From: Methylocaldum sp035627495
Lineage (GTDB): Bacteria; Pseudomonadota; Gammaproteobacteria; Methylococcales; Methylococcaceae
Direction of reading: 5' to 3'
NCBI RefSeq assembly: GCF_035627495.1
Contig: NZ_DASPLO010000012.1
Span: 8,971 to 72,970 of the forward strand
DNA length: 64,000 nucleotides
The translations under genes and the position numbers were made by a program. Within the stretch, counting starts at the first letter, position 1, and every line of letters begins with the position of its first letter. This document shows, piece after piece, positions 17,677-26,186 of this stretch. The notes under the pieces are model-generated. The model was not told where the DNA came from and searched no databases. It worked only from the letters and a program-made list of their open reading frames with translations.

Positions 17677-17722
17677 TATCCGATGTGAACGAGCTTTCCA
17701 CGCCAAACCGGAGGTGTTGACC

Positions 17723-18124
17723 ATGAAGTACCTATGCCTGATCTGCGCCGAGACCGTCATGGAGCAGATGCCAGAGGCCGATGCGGAGAAGCACTACGAG
17801 GAGTACAGCGAGTTTACCGAAACTATCAAAAGGAGCGGCCATTATCTCGGATGCAACCGGCTGCAGCCTCCACATGCCGCGATCACCGTGCGGGTACGGA
17901 ACGGCAAGGTCATGACTACCGACGGCCCCTTTGTGGAGACCAAAGAACAACTCGGCGGCTATTACCTCATCGAGGCCAAGGATTTGAATGAGGCGATACA
18001 GGTGGCCTCGCGGATTCCGGGGGCCCGGATCGGGTGCGTCGAGGTGCGGCCGATCGCGGAGGACGCACGGACGCTCCAGGCGCTCGGGTTTGTCGATCCG
18101 GGTACCCGCCATTCGACTAATTGA
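17723..18124 (+). CDS. DGPF/YCII-domain protein, first copy
   Basis: A 133-residue protein of the YCII-related family. It has the name-giving TTDGPFVETKEQLGGYYLIEA block and the C-terminal AIQVASRIPGARIG. Such proteins occur in operons controlled by ECF42 sigma factors; their biochemical function is unknown. The ATG at 17723 is preceded by CCGGAGGTG. It is followed 11 bases later by a second, related copy and preceded by the candidate ECF promoter. The C-terminal tail is about 14 residues longer than the second copy. Confidence 0.88.
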   Translation: MKYLCLICAETVMEQMPEADAEKHYEEYSEFTETIKRSGHYLGCNRLQPPHAAITVRVRNGKVMTTDGPFVETKEQLGGYYLIEAKDLNEAIQVASRIPGARIGCVEVRPIAEDARTLQALGFVDPGTRHSTN

Positions 18125-18135
18125 TGGAGGCGTCC

Positions 18136-18492
18136 ATGAAGTACCTGTTGCTGATTTACGGTGACGAGCAGGCCTGGGACGAGGCCGGGCGGGAGCAGTG
18201 TTACGAGGAATCCGCGCAGCTCGCGCGTCAGATCAAGTCGAGCGGGCAGTATCTCGCCGCTGCCCCTCTACACCCTACGTCGACGGCAACCAGCGTCCGA
18301 GTGCGCGGCGGCAAACGGCTGGTGACCGACGGTCCGTTCGCGGAGACACGCGAACAGCTCGGCGGCTATTTCCTAATCGACGCCAAAAATCTCGACGAGG
18401 CGATCGGCATCGCCGCACGGATTCCAGGAGCACGCCTGGGCACTGTCGAGATCCGGCCGGTGATGGAAATCGCGGGTCTGCCGGCTGATTAG
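18136..18492 (+). CDS. DGPF/YCII-domain protein, second copy
   Basis: A 118-residue YCII-family paralogue of the preceding gene, with the shared start MKYLLLIY, the block VTDGPFAETREQLGGYFLIDA and IAARIPGARLG. GGAGG lies six to ten bases before the ATG at 18136. The tight 11-base spacing makes it part of one transcript with the first copy; the pair probably arose by tandem duplication. Function unknown. Confidence 0.88.
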   Translation: MKYLLLIYGDEQAWDEAGREQCYEESAQLARQIKSSGQYLAAAPLHPTSTATSVRVRGGKRLVTDGPFAETREQLGGYFLIDAKNLDEAIGIAARIPGARLGTVEIRPVMEIAGLPAD

Positions 18493-18584
18493 TGTCTGCA
18501 ACGGGCGGAAGCCATCAAATGAAGAACATAGGCACACACTTCGACCAACAATGCCGATCAATCACGAAGAAATAGGAGATACCG

Positions 18585-19067
18585 ATGAAGACCGAACCTC
18601 AGAAAGAACACGCGTGGCTGCAGAAGCTCGTTGGTGAATGGACGTATGAGTCCGAGTGCTCGATGGAACCCGGCAAGCCGCCGGAGAAGTTCAAGGGATC
18701 GGAGAACGTGCGCTCGCTGGGCGGCCTCTGGGTATTGTGCGAGGGCCGCGGCGAAATGCCCGGCGGAGGCATGGCGACAATGTTGATGACGCTTGGCTAT
18801 GACCCGCAGAAGAAACGGTACGTGGGGACTTGGGTGGGATCGATGATGACCCACCTATGGGTGTACGACGGGTCGCTGGACGCGGCGGAAAAGGTGCTGA
18901 CGCTCAATGCCGAAGGCCCGAACTGCGCTGAGGAGGGAAAGCTGGCGAAGTACAAGGACGTGATCGAGATAAACAGCGACGACCACCGTGTGCTGACGTC
19001 GCACATGCTGGGTGATGACGGAGAATGGCACCAATTCATGACGGCGAACTATCGGCGGAAGGCATAG
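18585..19067 (+). CDS. DUF1579-family protein
   Basis: A 160-residue soluble protein. The start EHAWLQKLVGEWTYESE and the later GYDPQKKRYVGTWVGSMM and LWVYDGSLD match the DUF1579 family of lipocalin-like proteins, function unknown. AGGAGA precedes the ATG. It lies 92 bases after the DGPF pair on the same strand. DUF1579 genes often accompany ECF42/DGPF loci, so it is probably part of the same regulon. Confidence 0.85.
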   Translation: MKTEPQKEHAWLQKLVGEWTYESECSMEPGKPPEKFKGSENVRSLGGLWVLCEGRGEMPGGGMATMLMTLGYDPQKKRYVGTWVGSMMTHLWVYDGSLDAAEKVLTLNAEGPNCAEEGKLAKYKDVIEINSDDHRVLTSHMLGDDGEWHQFMTANYRRKA

Positions 19068-19188
19068 CGGCCGTAGCGCTCCGAACATCGCCGCCTGGGA
19101 CCAACGGGTGTAGGCCGGGGCGGGAATTCACGTCCGGTCAAAACTATCGGGAAGCGCGGCTTTCAACCGAAATCCTATGGAGAAAATC

Positions 19189-19716
19189 ATGCTCAAGACA
19201 ATTGCTATCGTAGTCGTCGTTTTCGTTGTCGCGCTGCTCATCTTTGCCGCGACCAAGCCTGACACTTTCCGTGTCCAGCGCGCGGCGAGCATCAAAGCGC
19301 CGCCGGAGAAGATCTTTGCCTTCATCAACGACTTGCACCGTTGGGGCGCCTGGTCACCCTACGAGAAAAAGGACCCCGCGATGAAGAGAACCTACAGCGA
19401 CGCGCCAAGCGGCAAGGGCGCGGTGTATGAGTGGGAAGGTAACAATGACATCGGCAAGGGACGCATGGAGATCACGGACACATCCCCACCTTCCAAGATC
19501 ACGATCAACCTCGATTTCGTCAAGCCGTTCGAAGCCCACAACATCGTCGAGTTCACGATCGAACCCAAAGGCGACGCCACAAACGTCACGTGGGCCATGC
19601 ACGGCCCCGCGTCCTTCATTTCGAAGGTAATGCAAATGTTTTTCAGCATGGACAAGATGGTCGGCAAAGACTTCGAAGCGGGTCTTGCCAACCTGAAGAT
19701 CCTTGCTGAAAAGTGA
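19189..19716 (+). CDS. Membrane-anchored SRPBCC (polyketide-cyclase-like) protein
   Basis: A 175-residue protein: an N-terminal membrane helix (TIAIVVVVFVVALLIFAAT) followed by an SRPBCC/START-like domain with SIKAPPEKIFAFINDLHRWGAWSPYEKKD near its start and the C-terminal helix VGKDFEAGLANLKILAEK. Members bind hydrophobic ligands in a deep pocket; the ligand here is unknown. The ATG at 19189 is preferred over 19177 because GGAG sits 6-9 bases before it. It ends the ECF42-associated gene group. Confidence 0.87.
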   Translation: MLKTIAIVVVVFVVALLIFAATKPDTFRVQRAASIKAPPEKIFAFINDLHRWGAWSPYEKKDPAMKRTYSDAPSGKGAVYEWEGNNDIGKGRMEITDTSPPSKITINLDFVKPFEAHNIVEFTIEPKGDATNVTWAMHGPASFISKVMQMFFSMDKMVGKDFEAGLANLKILAEK

Positions 19717-19828
19717 GAAGTGAGCGGCGGACGACTTCGGTCCTGCAATCACGCCCGAACTCCGGACGGAATCGATGGATGCCCCCGTAACGGCAGGGAA
19801 ATTGCGCAGTTTGAAATGGTGCGAGCGT

Positions 19829-21709
19829 CTAGCCCTCTGTTGCGCTTAGCTGGGGCTGACATGACGGCTCATAGACCGGCAACCGCACCACGAATTCACT
19901 GCCTTTCCCAACGCCCTCACTGTGGGCTTCCACCCGCCCGCCGTGCAGCTCCACGAGGCGGCGGACCAGGGTCAGACCAATCCCCAGTCCGCCCCCGGGA
20001 CGGTCCAAGCTCTGCTCGGCTTGGACGAAGGGCTCGAAGACCCGCGACAGCAGATCCGCGGCCATGCCGATGCCGGTATCCTTCACCCGAAGCACCACCC
20101 CGGCATCCGCGCGCTCCACGGCCAGTTCAATGGTTCCGCCATTGGGGGTGTACTTGGCGGCATTGCTCAGCAAGTTTTCGAGGATTTGGACCAGCCGGCT
20201 GGGATCGGCCATCAGCCGCACGGGCTCCGGCGGGAGGATCAGCGTCAGCCGGTGCTGACGCGCCTCCATCAGAGGCCGCGCGGTCTCGATAGCGTCGGTT
20301 ACGACCTCCGCCAGTTCGACAGTTTGGAGGTGCAGTTGCATTTTACCTTGGGTGATGCGCGAGACATCCAGAAGCTCATCCACCAGGCGGGTCAGGTGCA
20401 TGACCTGCCGCTCGATCACGTCGCGTACCCATTGCAGTCTGGCTTCGAGAGGACCCAGCTTGCGCATCACCTGCACGGCATTGCGGATCGGCGCGAGGGG
20501 ATTGCGCAGCTCATGGGCGAGCATGGCGAGGAATTCGTTCTTGCGGCGATCCATCTCAAGCAAGGCTTCCTGCGCCCGCTTTTGGTCATGGACATCCGCC
20601 GTAACCCCGAACCATTTGATGATCTGGTCTTGATCATCGCGGATCGGAATGCTGTGGTTGCAGAACCACTTGTAAGTGCCGTCATGATGCCGCAAGCGGA
20701 ATTCCGTATCAAAGGGCACGCCTTGGGTCACCGATTCCCGCCAGCGGGCCTGCATGCGGGCCTGATCCTCGGGATGCACCGCATCGAGCCACCCCTCGCC
20801 GAGCGCCTTTTCCGGAGTTTGCCCAGTAAACGTGTAATGGCGCTGATTGAGATAGTCATAGTGGCCGTTCGGGTCCGCGGTATAGAGAATTTCGGGCACA
20901 TTCTCCGCCAACAGGCTGTAGCGTGCTTCCCGTTCACGCAAGGAGGCCTCCAGCCGCTTGCGTTCGCTGATATCGACAATGGAGGCGAGGACCAGGATCC
21001 CTTCGGCTGCGGCGATGGGACTCAGGCCGATTTCGACCGGCACCTCGCGGCCATCCTTCCTCCGCCCGTACAAATCCCGCCCCTTGCCCATCGGTCGGAT
21101 TTCGGGCAGGGCCAGGAACCGCCGCCGGTCCTGCTCATGCCGGGACCGGAAGCGTTCCGGCACCAGGGTCTCGATCAGTTCGCCCACCAATTCGTCCCGG
21201 GCATAACCGAATAGCCGTTCCGCTTGGGCATTGGCCAGGAGGATCGTGCCGTCCTGGCTCACCAAGATCATGCCGTTCGGAGCGGCTTCCACGGCCCATT
21301 CGAACCATTTCGTGGTTTCTTTCTGCTCATGCAGCGCAAGCTCCAGCTGGCGCTGTTTTTCAACCGACCGATCCAGCGCCTGGACCTCGGTTTTCCGCAG
21401 TTTGCTTATCAGCAGCGTAGTCAGAGAGCCCATCCCCACCAGCAGGAGCATCTGCAGCCGTGCGCCCGGCGGCGCGATGCGTGGATCGAAGGGAACTTGC
21501 AGGAAAAAGGCACTATTCAGTGCGCTCAGTGCCGTGGCGAAAAGACCGGCCCGGGTCGCGCCATACCACGCCGCGAGCATCACCGCGATCAGAAACAGCA
21601 GCAGCGGCGGATTGCCGCCGGTCAGCGGTTTTAGCCACCAAAGGAAGAACAGAATTGCCGACGTCGCGAGTACCGCTATGACAAAGCCATTCGATAATAA
21701 TCGCTTAAT
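19829..21709 (-). CDS. Membrane PAS-PAS sensor histidine kinase, probable ATT start
   Basis: A hybrid-free histidine kinase of about 626 residues. The N-terminus has DUF4118/KdpD-like membrane helices (AVLATSAILFFLWWLKPLTG, PPLLLFLIAVMLAAWYGA, QMLLLVGMGSLTTLLISKL). Two PAS domains follow (WAVEAAPNGMILVSQDGTIL; LLAENVPEILYTADPNGHYD with a PAC motif), then the HisKA box MLAHELRNPLAPIRNAVQVM, and the ATPase boxes LENLLSNAAKY, VKDTGIGMA and GGGLGIGLTLVRRLVELHGG. No ATG, GTG or TTG lies upstream of the internal ATG at 21583/GTG at 21586, which would cut the first helix off; ATT at 21709 has a strong ribosome site. No response regulator is adjacent. Divergent from the stressosome genes. Confidence 0.9.
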   Translation of the reverse strand: MKRLLSNGFVIAVLATSAILFFLWWLKPLTGGNPPLLLFLIAVMLAAWYGATRAGLFATALSALNSAFFLQVPFDPRIAPPGARLQMLLLVGMGSLTTLLISKLRKTEVQALDRSVEKQRQLELALHEQKETTKWFEWAVEAAPNGMILVSQDGTILLANAQAERLFGYARDELVGELIETLVPERFRSRHEQDRRRFLALPEIRPMGKGRDLYGRRKDGREVPVEIGLSPIAAAEGILVLASIVDISERKRLEASLREREARYSLLAENVPEILYTADPNGHYDYLNQRHYTFTGQTPEKALGEGWLDAVHPEDQARMQARWRESVTQGVPFDTEFRLRHHDGTYKWFCNHSIPIRDDQDQIIKWFGVTADVHDQKRAQEALLEMDRRKNEFLAMLAHELRNPLAPIRNAVQVMRKLGPLEARLQWVRDVIERQVMHLTRLVDELLDVSRITQGKMQLHLQTVELAEVVTDAIETARPLMEARQHRLTLILPPEPVRLMADPSRLVQILENLLSNAAKYTPNGGTIELAVERADAGVVLRVKDTGIGMAADLLSRVFEPFVQAEQSLDRPGGGLGIGLTLVRRLVELHGGRVEAHSEGVGKGSEFVVRLPVYEPSCQPQLSATEG

Positions 21710-21724
21710 GGAAGCAACCTCCTC
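21707..21724 (-). promoter_or_regulatory. Strong Shine-Dalgarno before an ATT codon
   Basis: On the minus strand GAGGAGG (21724-21718) is followed after 8 bases by ATT AAG CGA (ATT at 21709-21707), which opens the complete first membrane helix of the histidine kinase. The spacing is ideal and no conventional start codon lies in frame up to the next stop. Confidence 0.5.
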
Positions 21725-22205
21725 GACACAAAGGCATTCCCGCCCGGATAAATGAATTGGGGCAAGACTATGGAGTCGGGCAGCAGGGCGAAAAGGAAGT
21801 TCTTCTTCTTGGAAGATAATGAAGACAACCGATCCGTACTACTTCCAAGGCCCAGGAGTGAGTAAGCGGACAGAGGGATTATCTTTTAAATCAGACTAGT
21901 TTACTAGGAATTTTCCTAATAGACTGTTTGGCGCCCGAAAGAATTCCCGTTAGGAGAAAGAGCTGATCTTCCTAATCGTTCCACTTTGTCCGTCCTCTTG
22001 CTCCGGAACGGAAAAGGGGCGCACTGACCCGCACTATCCGGTCGTCAGACGGTCTTGTGATATATGAGGGATAGGGACGCAGGAATCCGCAACGCCGGAA
22101 TGCACGGCCGTCCGCTGCCGCATTCCCAATGGTTTGGTCCAGCCCGGCGGGATCAGTACCGGCACGCGACCTCAAAATCCGCTGAAGGAGCCGGAGGAAA
22201 CCAGG
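21710..22205. other. Divergent regulatory region, kinase / stressosome
   Basis: These 496 bases separate the minus-strand kinase from the plus-strand rsbR. Around 21880-21930 the sequence is A+T rich and contains the inverted repeat TAGGAA-TT-TTCCTA (21905-21918), a possible operator. No gene is recognised; short frames here lack ribosome sites. Confidence 0.4.
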
Positions 22206-23165
22206 ATGAATGAAGAAAGAAAGCCAAGTGCCGAATGGCCGCTGATGCAGGAAATGGGGATTACCGATCGGGAAATCGCCAGACACCAAGCGTTTTTGGA
22301 ATTCGGCGACGAGGACATCCAGGAACTGATGAGCATCAATGAACTTGCCCAAAAGTATGCAGATCCCATCATCGAAGACTTTTACAAGCATCTTCTCTCG
22401 TTCGAGGAAGCCCGTGCGTTTTTTCCAAACCCCGAGCTCATCGAGCGTGTCAAGCGTGCGCAGAAAGCCTATTTTCGAAGGCTCACGCAAGGCGAGTACG
22501 ATCAGGCTTATATTGAAGATCGCCTAAAGATCGGCGCGGTTCACGAGCGCATCGGCCTGCCCGTCAAGCTGTACTTGGGGATGTACACCTTCTACCTGAG
22601 AGCCGTCGCGGCTCGACTTTTCGAGGCGTATCGAGACGCGCCGGAAAGAGCGCTGGAGGCTTATCTCTCCTTGATGAAAGTGGTTTTTCTGGACATTGGC
22701 CTTGCGATCGACACGTACATCTACCGCCGTGAGCAGCTGATCCGCCAGCAGCAGGAAGCCATGCGCGAACTCCCTACCCCGGTACTTCAGGTCCGCGATC
22801 GGCTGCTGATCCTGCCGATCGTCGGCGTGCTGGAATCGCATCGCGCCCGCCAGCTCACCGAGCAGTTGCTCAACAGTATCAGCGCCACCCGAGCGAAAGT
22901 CGCGATCCTGGATATTACCGGTGTGCCGATTGTGGACTCCAAGGTGGCCAACCATCTCCTGCAGACGGTCAGCGCTGCACGGCTCATGGGAACGACCGTG
23001 ATCCTGACCGGCTTATCGCCCTCGATTGCCCAAGCGCTGGTGGTGCTCGGCATGGACCTGAGCCCGGTCAAAACCACGGTCGACCTGCAGAGCGGTCTTG
23101 AAGAGGCGGAACGGCTGCTGGGTTACAAGCTGATCCCTGTCGGAGAGGGGATGGCCCAGATGTAA
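22206..23165 (+). CDS. rsbR: RsbR-type stressosome sensor with N-terminal globin domain
   Basis: A 319-residue protein. Residues ~15-180 form a globin-coupled-sensor/protoglobin domain: YADPIIEDFYKHLLSFEEARAFF and the proximal-histidine segment RLKIGAVHERIGLPVKLYL are characteristic, so haem and O2 (or NO/CO) sensing is expected. Residues ~200-305 form a STAS domain with VAILDITGVPIVDSKVANHL and TVILTGLSPSIAQALVVLG, as in RsbR/RsbS. In the Bacillus stressosome RsbR and RsbS form the core that sequesters RsbT. Serine occurs where RsbR often has a phosphorylatable threonine (VDSKV). GGAGGAAACC precedes the ATG at 22206. First gene of a tightly packed five-gene unit. Confidence 0.9.
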   Translation: MNEERKPSAEWPLMQEMGITDREIARHQAFLEFGDEDIQELMSINELAQKYADPIIEDFYKHLLSFEEARAFFPNPELIERVKRAQKAYFRRLTQGEYDQAYIEDRLKIGAVHERIGLPVKLYLGMYTFYLRAVAARLFEAYRDAPERALEAYLSLMKVVFLDIGLAIDTYIYRREQLIRQQQEAMRELPTPVLQVRDRLLILPIVGVLESHRARQLTEQLLNSISATRAKVAILDITGVPIVDSKVANHLLQTVSAARLMGTTVILTGLSPSIAQALVVLGMDLSPVKTTVDLQSGLEEAERLLGYKLIPVGEGMAQM

Positions 23166-23183
23166 CGCGGACCAAGCCTCTTT

Positions 23184-23561
23184 ATGAAAGCGCCAATTCT
23201 GAAAATCGGCCCCTATCTGATCGCCTCTCTTCAGGCCGAGCTGACCGATACCGATTTGCTGGAATTGCAGGACGCCCTAGTGGAGCAGGTGGGCCGTTTT
23301 CGCTCGCGCGGCGTCATCCTGGACGTGACCACGCTGGACGTCATGGATTCCTTCGCGACCCGCACCTTGCGCAACATCGCCCAGGCGGTCGGATTGCGTG
23401 GCGCCGACGCGGTGATCGCGGGCATCCGGCCCGAGGTGGCGTTGGCCATGGTGCAGTTGGGTTTGGATCTGCGACTTTCCTGCGTGCGAACCACGCTGGA
23501 TCTGGAGGAAGCACTGGCAATTCTTGATCATGAAAGCAAAGGATCTGGCCGCCGTGGCTGA
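23184..23561 (+). CDS. rsbS: RsbS-type STAS stressosome core protein
   Basis: A 125-residue single STAS domain. The phosphorylation site is visible as LDVTTLDVMDSFATRTL (serine of DSF), and GADAVIAGIRPEVALAMVQLGL is the second conserved block. RsbS is the scaffold that binds RsbT until phosphorylated by it. It begins 18 bases after rsbR and its end overlaps rsbT by 32 bases, a strong sign of translational coupling. Confidence 0.92.
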   Translation: MKAPILKIGPYLIASLQAELTDTDLLELQDALVEQVGRFRSRGVILDVTTLDVMDSFATRTLRNIAQAVGLRGADAVIAGIRPEVALAMVQLGLDLRLSCVRTTLDLEEALAILDHESKGSGRRG

Positions 23562-23955
23562 CGAAGTGCGCGTGATGATCCAGTCGGATGCCGACATCGT
23601 GCTGGCCCGCCAGCAAGCGCGCGGGCTGGCCAAGGAGCTGGGATTTTCGGCCAGCAACCTGGTCGTGATCGCGACCGCCCTCTCCGAATTGGCGCGCAAT
23701 ATCGTCCAATATGCTCAGTGCGGAGAAATCCTCCTGAGCCGAATCGAACACGGAAACCGCCGCGGATTCGTGATCATCGCCCGCGATCAGGGGCCGGGTA
23801 TCGCCGACATCGAACGGGCCATGCAGGACGGCTACTCGACGGGCGGAGGATTGGGATTGGGCCTGCCGGGGACCAAGCGGCTGATGGACGAATTCGAAAT
23901 CACCTCCGGTGTCGGCCAAGGCACTACCGTGAGGGCCACGAAATGGATGCGTTGA
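23530..23955 (+). CDS. rsbT: RsbT-type serine/threonine kinase (switch protein)
   Basis: A 141-residue GHKL-fold kinase. The N box is TALSELARNIVQYA, the G1 box RDQGPGIADIERAM, and the lid/G2 region GGGLGLGLPGTKRLMDEFEI. RsbT phosphorylates RsbS and RsbR and, once released, activates the phosphatase RsbU. ATG 23530 begins inside the rsbS 3' end. The stop overlaps the start of the next phosphatase gene by 13 bases. Confidence 0.93.
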   Translation: MKAKDLAAVADEVRVMIQSDADIVLARQQARGLAKELGFSASNLVVIATALSELARNIVQYAQCGEILLSRIEHGNRRGFVIIARDQGPGIADIERAMQDGYSTGGGLGLGLPGTKRLMDEFEITSGVGQGTTVRATKWMR

Positions 23956-24563
23956 TCGAGCATGGCGTCGCTGCACGGGCTTTTCCCGGAGAAAACGTGT
24001 CGGGCGACCGTCCTATGGTCAAGCTCGTTCCGAACGGGGTGCTGATAGCAGCCGTGGATGGCCTGGGCCATGGCGTGGCGGCCGGCATCGCCGCCGGAAT
24101 CGCGGTCGCCACGCTGGAAGACCACGCCGGGGAGGAACCGGAAGCGCTGGTGCAACGCTGTCATCAAGTGCTGAAAGGCACGCGCGGTGTGGTGATGAGC
24201 TTGGCCTCCATCGACGTGCGCGAAGGAAAGATGGCTTGGCTGGGCGTCGGCAATGTGGATGGCCTGTTGCTGCGGACCGCCGGTTCGCCCCCGACGCGCG
24301 AGGCGCTGTTGATGCGCGGCGGCGTGGTGGGCGATCAGCTGCCGCCCCTGCGCACCGCGTATCTTCCCATCGCGGCAGGCGACCTCCTGATCTTCACCAC
24401 CGACGGCATCCGCAGCGACTTCGCGACAAGATTGTCCCTCATCGATCCGCTTCTTCGGCACCAGGACGTGCAGGAGATTGCCGACCGCATTCTGGCCCGC
24501 TTCGGCAAGACGACCGACGATGCGCTGGTGCTCGTCGCGCGCTACCTGGAGGCCGCTCCATGA
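23943..24563 (+). CDS. rsbX: RsbX-like PP2C (SpoIIE) phosphatase
   Basis: A 206-residue single-domain PP2C/SpoIIE phosphatase. Metal-binding aspartates are seen in VLIAAVDGLGHG, DLLIFTTDGIRSDF and TDDALVLVARYLE. In Bacillus, RsbX dephosphorylates RsbR and RsbS and resets the stressosome; size and position fit that role. The ATG at 23943 lies inside the rsbT end, and the stop overlaps the next start (ATGA), so the genes are translated as a block. Confidence 0.88.
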   Translation: MDALIEHGVAARAFPGENVSGDRPMVKLVPNGVLIAAVDGLGHGVAAGIAAGIAVATLEDHAGEEPEALVQRCHQVLKGTRGVVMSLASIDVREGKMAWLGVGNVDGLLLRTAGSPPTREALLMRGGVVGDQLPPLRTAYLPIAAGDLLIFTTDGIRSDFATRLSLIDPLLRHQDVQEIADRILARFGKTTDDALVLVARYLEAAP

Positions 24564-26161
24564 ACGATACGTTGCGCGAGTTCGCGAAACACTATGCCTC
24601 GGAGCTGCGGAACTACCTGGCGGGCGCGGGGGAGGCCGGCCTACAGCGCGCTTATGAACTCGGACGTCTGGCAGTCGAATCCGGCCTGGGCGTGCTGGAT
24701 ATCGAATCGATTTACCGGGAGGCGCTGGCGTCCGTGTTGGAAGGCCTGCCTTCCGCCGAAGAGAGCAGACATACAGTGGCGATGGCGGCGGAGTTCTGGG
24801 CCGAGAGTCTCGCGCCTTTCGAGATGACCCATCGCGGCTTCCGCGAAGCCAACGATGAGCTGCGCCGGCTCAACCAGACGCTGAAAGGCGAAATCACGGA
24901 GCGCAAGCGCGCCGAGGCGGCGCTCCAGAAAGCCCATGACGACTTGGAACGGCGAGTTCGGCTCCGCACCGCCGAACTGGCGCAAGCCAATGCCGAGCTT
25001 GGCGAGGAAATCACCGAGCGCAAGCACTACGAGGCGGAGCTGCGCCTACACGATCGCGCCATCGAAGCGTCCAGCGTAGGCATCATTATCACCGATGCGA
25101 GGCAGCCGAATTATCCCATCATCTATGCCAATCCCGCCTTTGCTCAAATGATAGGCTTTTCCCGGGAGGAACTGATCGGGCGCAATCCCCGCATTTTGCA
25201 GGGGCCGGACACCGATCCGGAAGCGATTGCGGAAATTCGTCAGGCCTTGCGTGAAGGACGCGACTGCCATCTGACCCTGAAGAATTATCGGAAGGATGGA
25301 ACCCCGTTCTGGAATGAGCTGTTCCTCTCTCCGGTGCGGGACAACCAGGGCAATCTCACCCATTACATCGGCACCCAAACCGATGTGACCGAGTTGCGCC
25401 GGGCGGAGGAAGAGCGCCATGAGATGGAAATCGCCAAACAGATTCAACTGTCCCTTTTACCCGGCTCACCCTTGCAGCTTCCCGGTGCCCTCATTGCCGG
25501 CTACTGCCTGCCGGCCACCCATGTCGGCGGGGATTATTTCGATTATTTTTGGGGGCCGGACACCATCGATCTCGTCGTTGCCGATGTCTCCGGGCATTCG
25601 ATGGGTGCGGCGCTGGTCATGGCGGAAGCACGCAGTACTCTTAGAGCGGAGGCCCTGCACAGACAGCAGGCACAACACGGCCTAGCACGGGGAACCGGGG
25701 AAATCCTCCGCGCCTTGAACGCCTTACTTTACGATGATCTGAGCCGGGCGGACCTTTTCATCACCATGTTCTATATGAAATACCACCGCGCTACCCGGCA
25801 GTTGAGCTACGCCAATGCGGGACACAACCCCCCGCTGCTGCTGCGTTGCGGCGAAACGGCGTGCCGGGAGCTGGATGCCGAGGGGCTTATCTTTGGGGTG
25901 ATCAAGGAGGTGGCGTTCGAAGAGAAAGGCACCGTTCTGGACAAGGGAGACCTCGTGCTGCTCTACACCGATGGCGTAACCGAGGCACAGAACCCGGAAG
26001 GCAAGTTTTTCGGCGCCGACCGCCTCAGCGAGCTCTTGGCCGCCCAGGGGGCAAATACGCCGCAGGAGATCATCAACACAATCATCGAAGCACTGCAGAC
26101 CTTCTGCCGCAGCCATTCCTTCGCCGACGATGTCTCCATGGTGGTTCTTAAGGTCACGTAG
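24560..26161 (+). CDS. rsbU: RsbU-like phosphatase with PAS sensor
   Basis: A 533-residue output phosphatase. Residues ~1-85 resemble the RsbU N-terminal RsbT-binding domain (YASELRNYLAGAGEAGLQRAYELGR). A coiled coil follows (~95-160), then a PAS/PAC domain (~165-290) with FAQMIGFSREELIGRNPRILQGPDT, similar to LOV domains, but the usual photoactive-cysteine motif GRNCRFLQ reads GRNPRILQ, so flavin photochemistry is not expected. The C-terminal PP2C/SpoIIE domain has HVGGDYFDYF, VVADVSGHSMGAALVMA and LVLLYTDGVTEAQN. Its target would be an anti-sigma antagonist or another output not encoded here: no sigma-B homologue, RsbV or RsbW is in the window. Confidence 0.9.
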   Translation: MNDTLREFAKHYASELRNYLAGAGEAGLQRAYELGRLAVESGLGVLDIESIYREALASVLEGLPSAEESRHTVAMAAEFWAESLAPFEMTHRGFREANDELRRLNQTLKGEITERKRAEAALQKAHDDLERRVRLRTAELAQANAELGEEITERKHYEAELRLHDRAIEASSVGIIITDARQPNYPIIYANPAFAQMIGFSREELIGRNPRILQGPDTDPEAIAEIRQALREGRDCHLTLKNYRKDGTPFWNELFLSPVRDNQGNLTHYIGTQTDVTELRRAEEERHEMEIAKQIQLSLLPGSPLQLPGALIAGYCLPATHVGGDYFDYFWGPDTIDLVVADVSGHSMGAALVMAEARSTLRAEALHRQQAQHGLARGTGEILRALNALLYDDLSRADLFITMFYMKYHRATRQLSYANAGHNPPLLLRCGETACRELDAEGLIFGVIKEVAFEEKGTVLDKGDLVLLYTDGVTEAQNPEGKFFGADRLSELLAAQGANTPQEIINTIIEALQTFCRSHSFADDVSMVVLKVT

Positions 26162-26186
26162 GGGCTGGCCACCGCCTCCATGTGGG

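Noticed and set aside
16189..19716. Stressosome output via the ECF42-like sigma
   Set aside because: The genes are neighbours, but ECF42 factors have no partner-switching anti-sigma and belong to another regulatory class; no link is visible.
19922..21214. 430-residue plus-strand frame opposite the histidine kinase
   Set aside because: Full overlap with a motif-rich kinase; histidine/glutamine-rich composition is typical of an antisense shadow.
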